A stretch of DNA of 8,620 nucleotides from Pseudomonadota bacterium. GTDB taxonomy: Bacteria; Pseudomonadota; Alphaproteobacteria; Rhizobiales; Hyphomicrobiaceae. Where the stretch lies: assembly GCA_021812845.1 (NCBI GenBank), contig JAKAML010000039.1, forward strand, positions 1-8,620, given 5' to 3'. Below are positions 6,572 through 8,620 of the stretch, in pieces. The notes under the pieces are model-generated. The model searched no databases. It saw only the letters and a list, made by a program, of their open reading frames with translations, and was not told the origin of the DNA. Every line of letters starts with the position of its first letter. Position 1 is the first letter of the stretch. Made by a program: the position numbers and the translations under genes.

Positions 6572-7350
6572 AGCCAGGGCTCCCCCGTAGCCGGATCGCG
6601 CCAGCGCGGCACCGCGAGCGCCGCCGCGAGGTCGTGGCGGGCGATGACCTCGTCGCCCACGAGGCCGCGCTCGACGAGGTCGCCCGTGACGGAGATCGCG
6701 CGCCGGCGCGCCCTCGCCTCACCGAGCCGCTCGAGATAGGCCCGCTCGACGGCCGCAAAGCCGGCGCTGCGCCAGTGGTCGAACTGGAGCATGAGATGGC
6801 GGGCGAAGCTCTCGATCAGCGGATTGCCGTCGATCAGCTCGACGCCCTCGATGTCGAGCCCGGTCCCGGCGACGGCGTGGACGTCGTGCTGGTTCGCCCC
6901 GGCGCCACGCAGCGGCACCACCGCGCGCAGCTCGACGCCGACGACGATCCAGTCGGGCACCGCATCGGCCCTGGCGTCGTCGGGTGCGGCGAAGGTCAGC
7001 CCGCCAACGATGCCGCCGTCGATGCGGACGGTATCGGGCCAGTCGAATGTGACGAGCTTCTCCGGCGGCAGATGGGCCGTGAGCGCGTCCGCGGCCGCGT
7101 TCTGCACCGCATAGACCGCGCGCCGGGCCGAGCCGAGCGGCTCCTCGGGCTCGAGCACGACCGCGAACTCGACACGATCGAAGCGGCGGACGAAGACGAG
7201 CGTCCCCGCCCCCTCGCTCGCCGCCAGGCCGGCGGCGTGGGTCAGCGCGGTCTTGTACTCGCGCAGGGGCACGCCGCGAAAGCCCGGCGGCAGGTCGAGC
7301 TCCGTGTCGGCTCTGTGGCCGCCCGCGCCGTAACCCATCGCCGTCCCCAT
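6568..7350 (-). CDS. Biotin/lipoate protein ligase-fold protein with DUF4444, probably catalytically inactive
   Basis: A 260-residue protein. The first part (about 20-190) resembles the BirA/LplA catalytic fold: LPPGFRGVPLREYKTALTHA, then VFVRRFDRVEFAVVLEP, then FDWPDTVRIDGGIVGGLTF (102-120) at the place of the family's KWPND...GxKxxGIL, then DWIVVGVEL. The last 40 residues (RRAISVTGDLVERGLVGDEVI to PRW) match DUF4444. The GxGRxGR loop is degenerate, KWPN reads FDWPD, and the usual lysine of the GRKLAG-like segment appears to be I114, so ligase activity is doubtful. Starts at 7365, 7350 and 7338 are possible; 7350 is chosen for GAGG nine bases upstream, while 7338 has GGGGA five bases upstream. 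It is the first gene of a five-gene operon ending at 3557. Its role near FDH is unknown; ligand or cofactor binding is a guess. Confidence 0.8.
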   Translation of the reverse strand: MGTAMGYGAGGHRADTELDLPPGFRGVPLREYKTALTHAAGLAASEGAGTLVFVRRFDRVEFAVVLEPEEPLGSARRAVYAVQNAAADALTAHLPPEKLVTFDWPDTVRIDGGIVGGLTFAAPDDARADAVPDWIVVGVELRAVVPLRGAGANQHDVHAVAGTGLDIEGVELIDGNPLIESFARHLMLQFDHWRSAGFAAVERAYLERLGEARARRRAISVTGDLVERGLVGDEVIARHDLAAALAVPRWRDPATGEPWL

Positions 7351-7539
7351 GCGTCCATGCCTCATAAGCTGTCGGCGGCCGCGCCGCGCCCGGCCGCACG
7401 CGCTCCACCCTTGCGCGACGGCACGCACGCGTAACCTGTCGGCTGCCCATTGTGCTGGCTGCCCGCCGCCAGGATATAGTAGCACGGCGTCGGCGGCGCC
7501 AGCGTGCTCCCCCGACAGCGTTGATGGAAGGTCGTGTTC
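7351..7539. promoter_or_regulatory. Divergent intergenic region
   Basis: 189 bp between the oppositely oriented ligase-fold and 4Fe-4S genes; both promoters should lie here. It contains an AT-rich island (GGATATAGTAGC, 7472-7483) in very GC-rich DNA, and an 8-bp direct repeat GGCTGCCC (7441-7448 and 7457-7464) that could be a regulator site. I cannot assign a convincing minus-strand promoter; TACTAT within the same island is the only candidate -10 on that strand and has no good -35. Confidence 0.5.
7450..7480 (+). promoter_or_regulatory. Candidate promoter of the 4Fe-4S gene
   Basis: TATAGT (7475-7480) matches the sigma70 -10 consensus at five of six positions. TTGTGC (7450-7455) is a partial -35 with a 19-bp spacer, longer than ideal. 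Start of transcription would be near 7487, leaving a leader of about 53 nt. Predicted by eye; one copy of the GGCTGCCC repeat falls inside the spacer. Confidence 0.35.
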
Positions 7540-8620
7540 ATGGCTGGACAAGAGAACCCGGGTGCGGCTCGCAAGGTGCTGCTCTGCTCGTGCGACGGCA
7601 GCATGAGCCTCGACGGCCGCCGGATCGGGCGCGGCTGCCCCGGCGTCGAGATCGTCGGCGCCCGCCAGTTGTGCGGCGCCGAGATCGACCGCTTCAAGGC
7701 GCTGGCAGCGACCGAGCCGGAGCTCACGGTCTGCTGCACGCAGGAGGCGCCGCGCTTCACCGAGGTCGCCGAGGACGCGGGCTACGCCGCCGGCCTCACC
7801 TTCGTCAACGTGCGCGAGACTGCCGGCTGGTCGAGCGAAGGTGCGCAGGCTGGCCCGAAGATCGCGGCGCTGATCGCCGGCTCGGGTGTCGCGGCACGGC
7901 CGCCCGCGGGGGTCACCCTCGAAAGCGGCGGCGTCGCGCTGGTCTACGGTCGCGGCCAGGCCGCGCTCGACGCCGCCGTCGCGCTGGCCGACAGCCTCGA
8001 CGTCACGCTGCTGTTCAGCGATGCCGCGGACGCCGCACCGCCCCATTCGGTCGCATTCCCGATCCGGCTCGGGCGCATCCGGACGGCGAAGGGCCATCTC
8101 GGCGCGTTCGAGCTCGCGGTCGACGGCCTCGCCGCGCCGGCGCCCTCGTCGCGCGCCGCCTTCGTGTTCGGGCCGGCGCGCGACGGCGCGGTGTCGAAGG
8201 CCGACCTCGTCGTCGATCTCTCGGGCCTTCCGCCGCTCTTCGCCGGTGGCGACCTCCGGCCCGGCTACCTGCGCGCCGACCCTGGCGACGGCGCCGCCGT
8301 GCAGCGCCTGCTGCGCGCCGCCGCCGATCTCGCCGGCACCTTCGACAAGCCGCGCTACGTCACGTTCCGTCCCGACCTCTGCGCTCATTCGCGCTCGCGC
8401 CGCGTCGGCTGCCGGCGCTGCCTCGACCTCTGCCCGGCCGGCGCCATCGCGCCCGATGGCGACACGGTCGCCATCGACCCCGCCATCTGCGGCGGCTGCG
8501 GCCAGTGCGCCGCCGCCTGCCCGACGGGTGCCGCGGCCTATGCCGTGCCCCCGGCCGACGTCCTCGTCCGCCGGCTCGGCGCGATGCTCGGCGCCTATCG
8601 CGCGGCCGGCGGCGCGAGCG
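7540..8620 (+). CDS. 4Fe-4S protein with HdrA-like N-terminal domain and two-cluster ferredoxin domain (3' end beyond window)
   Basis: ATG at 7540 with GGAAGG about ten bases upstream; the frame is open through 360 codons to the window end. The N-terminal part (about 10-115) has KVLLC16-S-C18-DGSMSLDG, RQLC45G, VC65-C66-TQEAPRF and FVNVRETAGW. That order resembles the N-terminal domain of HdrA-type proteins (CxCG, then C, then CSP..HE..F, then NIRE..SW). A middle domain (about 125-260) lacks cysteines. The ferredoxin domain has C281-X9-C291-X2-C294-X3-C298-P and C317-X2-C320-X2-C323-X3-C327-P, enough for two [4Fe-4S] clusters. Proteins annotated 'four-iron four-sulfur binding protein' commonly accompany DUF3305/3306 and FDH. 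There is no signal peptide, so it should act in the cytoplasm, perhaps as an electron carrier or in FDH maturation. It diverges from the accessory operon, so regulation may be shared. Confidence 0.9.
   Translation, partial: MAGQENPGAARKVLLCSCDGSMSLDGRRIGRGCPGVEIVGARQLCGAEIDRFKALAATEPELTVCCTQEAPRFTEVAEDAGYAAGLTFVNVRETAGWSSEGAQAGPKIAALIAGSGVAARPPAGVTLESGGVALVYGRGQAALDAAVALADSLDVTLLFSDAADAAPPHSVAFPIRLGRIRTAKGHLGAFELAVDGLAAPAPSSRAAFVFGPARDGAVSKADLVVDLSGLPPLFAGGDLRPGYLRADPGDGAAVQRLLRAAADLAGTFDKPRYVTFRPDLCAHSRSRRVGCRRCLDLCPAGAIAPDGDTVAIDPAICGGCGQCAAACPTGAAAYAVPPADVLVRRLGAMLGAYRAAGGAS

Noticed and set aside
4908..6758. Extended 616-codon reading of the DUF6352 frame
   Set aside because: The first 274 codons are a shadow of the DUF6505 and ligase-fold genes. 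The family-like N-terminus and a good ribosome-binding site place the start at 5936.
7362..7760. 132-codon minus-strand frame over the intergenic region and start of the 4Fe-4S gene
   Set aside because: It has no recognisable features and overlaps the coding start of the 4Fe-4S gene, which has clear cysteine motifs.
6568..8388. Extended 606-codon reading of the ligase-fold frame
   Set aside because: The upstream half is antisense to the 4Fe-4S gene and crosses the divergent promoter region; the homologous part begins near 7350.

Overview
The window is very GC-rich DNA, densely coding and strongly biased to G/C at third positions. Gene content and order suggest an alphaproteobacterium (Hyphomicrobiales or Rhodospirillales-like). 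That assignment rests on recognised families, not on a database search. The whole window looks like one respiratory formate dehydrogenase (FDH) locus. There is no mobile element, CRISPR array, tRNA or rRNA.

Layout. Eight genes lie on the minus strand and are read from high to low coordinates; one gene diverges on the plus strand. From right to left, a tight five-gene minus-strand operon runs 7350 to 3557: a biotin/lipoate-ligase-fold protein, a DUF6505 protein, a DUF6352 protein, a DUF3305 protein and a DUF3306 protein. Its junctions are a 4-bp overlap, a 5-bp gap, an 11-bp gap and a 4-bp overlap. A non-coding stretch of about 236 bp (3321-3556) follows. It holds a small stem-loop after the DUF3306 stop, a perfect 9-bp inverted repeat, and a likely promoter for the next unit. 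That unit runs 3320 to 1: an HTH-TorD fusion chaperone, a 69-residue Tat-signal 'formate dehydrogenase region' protein, and the large Mo/W-bisMGD catalytic subunit FdhA. FdhA is cut by the left window edge after 718 codons. On the plus strand from 7540, a two-cluster ferredoxin-like protein with an HdrA-like N-terminal cysteine domain runs off the right edge.

How the genes may work together. FdhA is a Tat-exported, cysteine-type (not selenocysteine) formate dehydrogenase. The iron-sulfur beta subunit, cytochrome b and FdhD-type maturation factors expected for such an enzyme would lie left of the window. The TorD domain should guard the FdhA twin-arginine signal until cofactor is loaded, and its fused helix-turn-helix domain may couple maturation to transcription. 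The DUF genes, the ligase-fold protein and the 4Fe-4S protein have no established biochemical role known to me. Their packing next to FDH points to a cytoplasmic maturation, electron-transfer or quality-control module. The most interesting points are the HTH-TorD fusion next to a perfect operator-like palindrome, a ligase-fold protein that seems to lack catalytic residues, and the HdrA-like domain on the 4Fe-4S protein.
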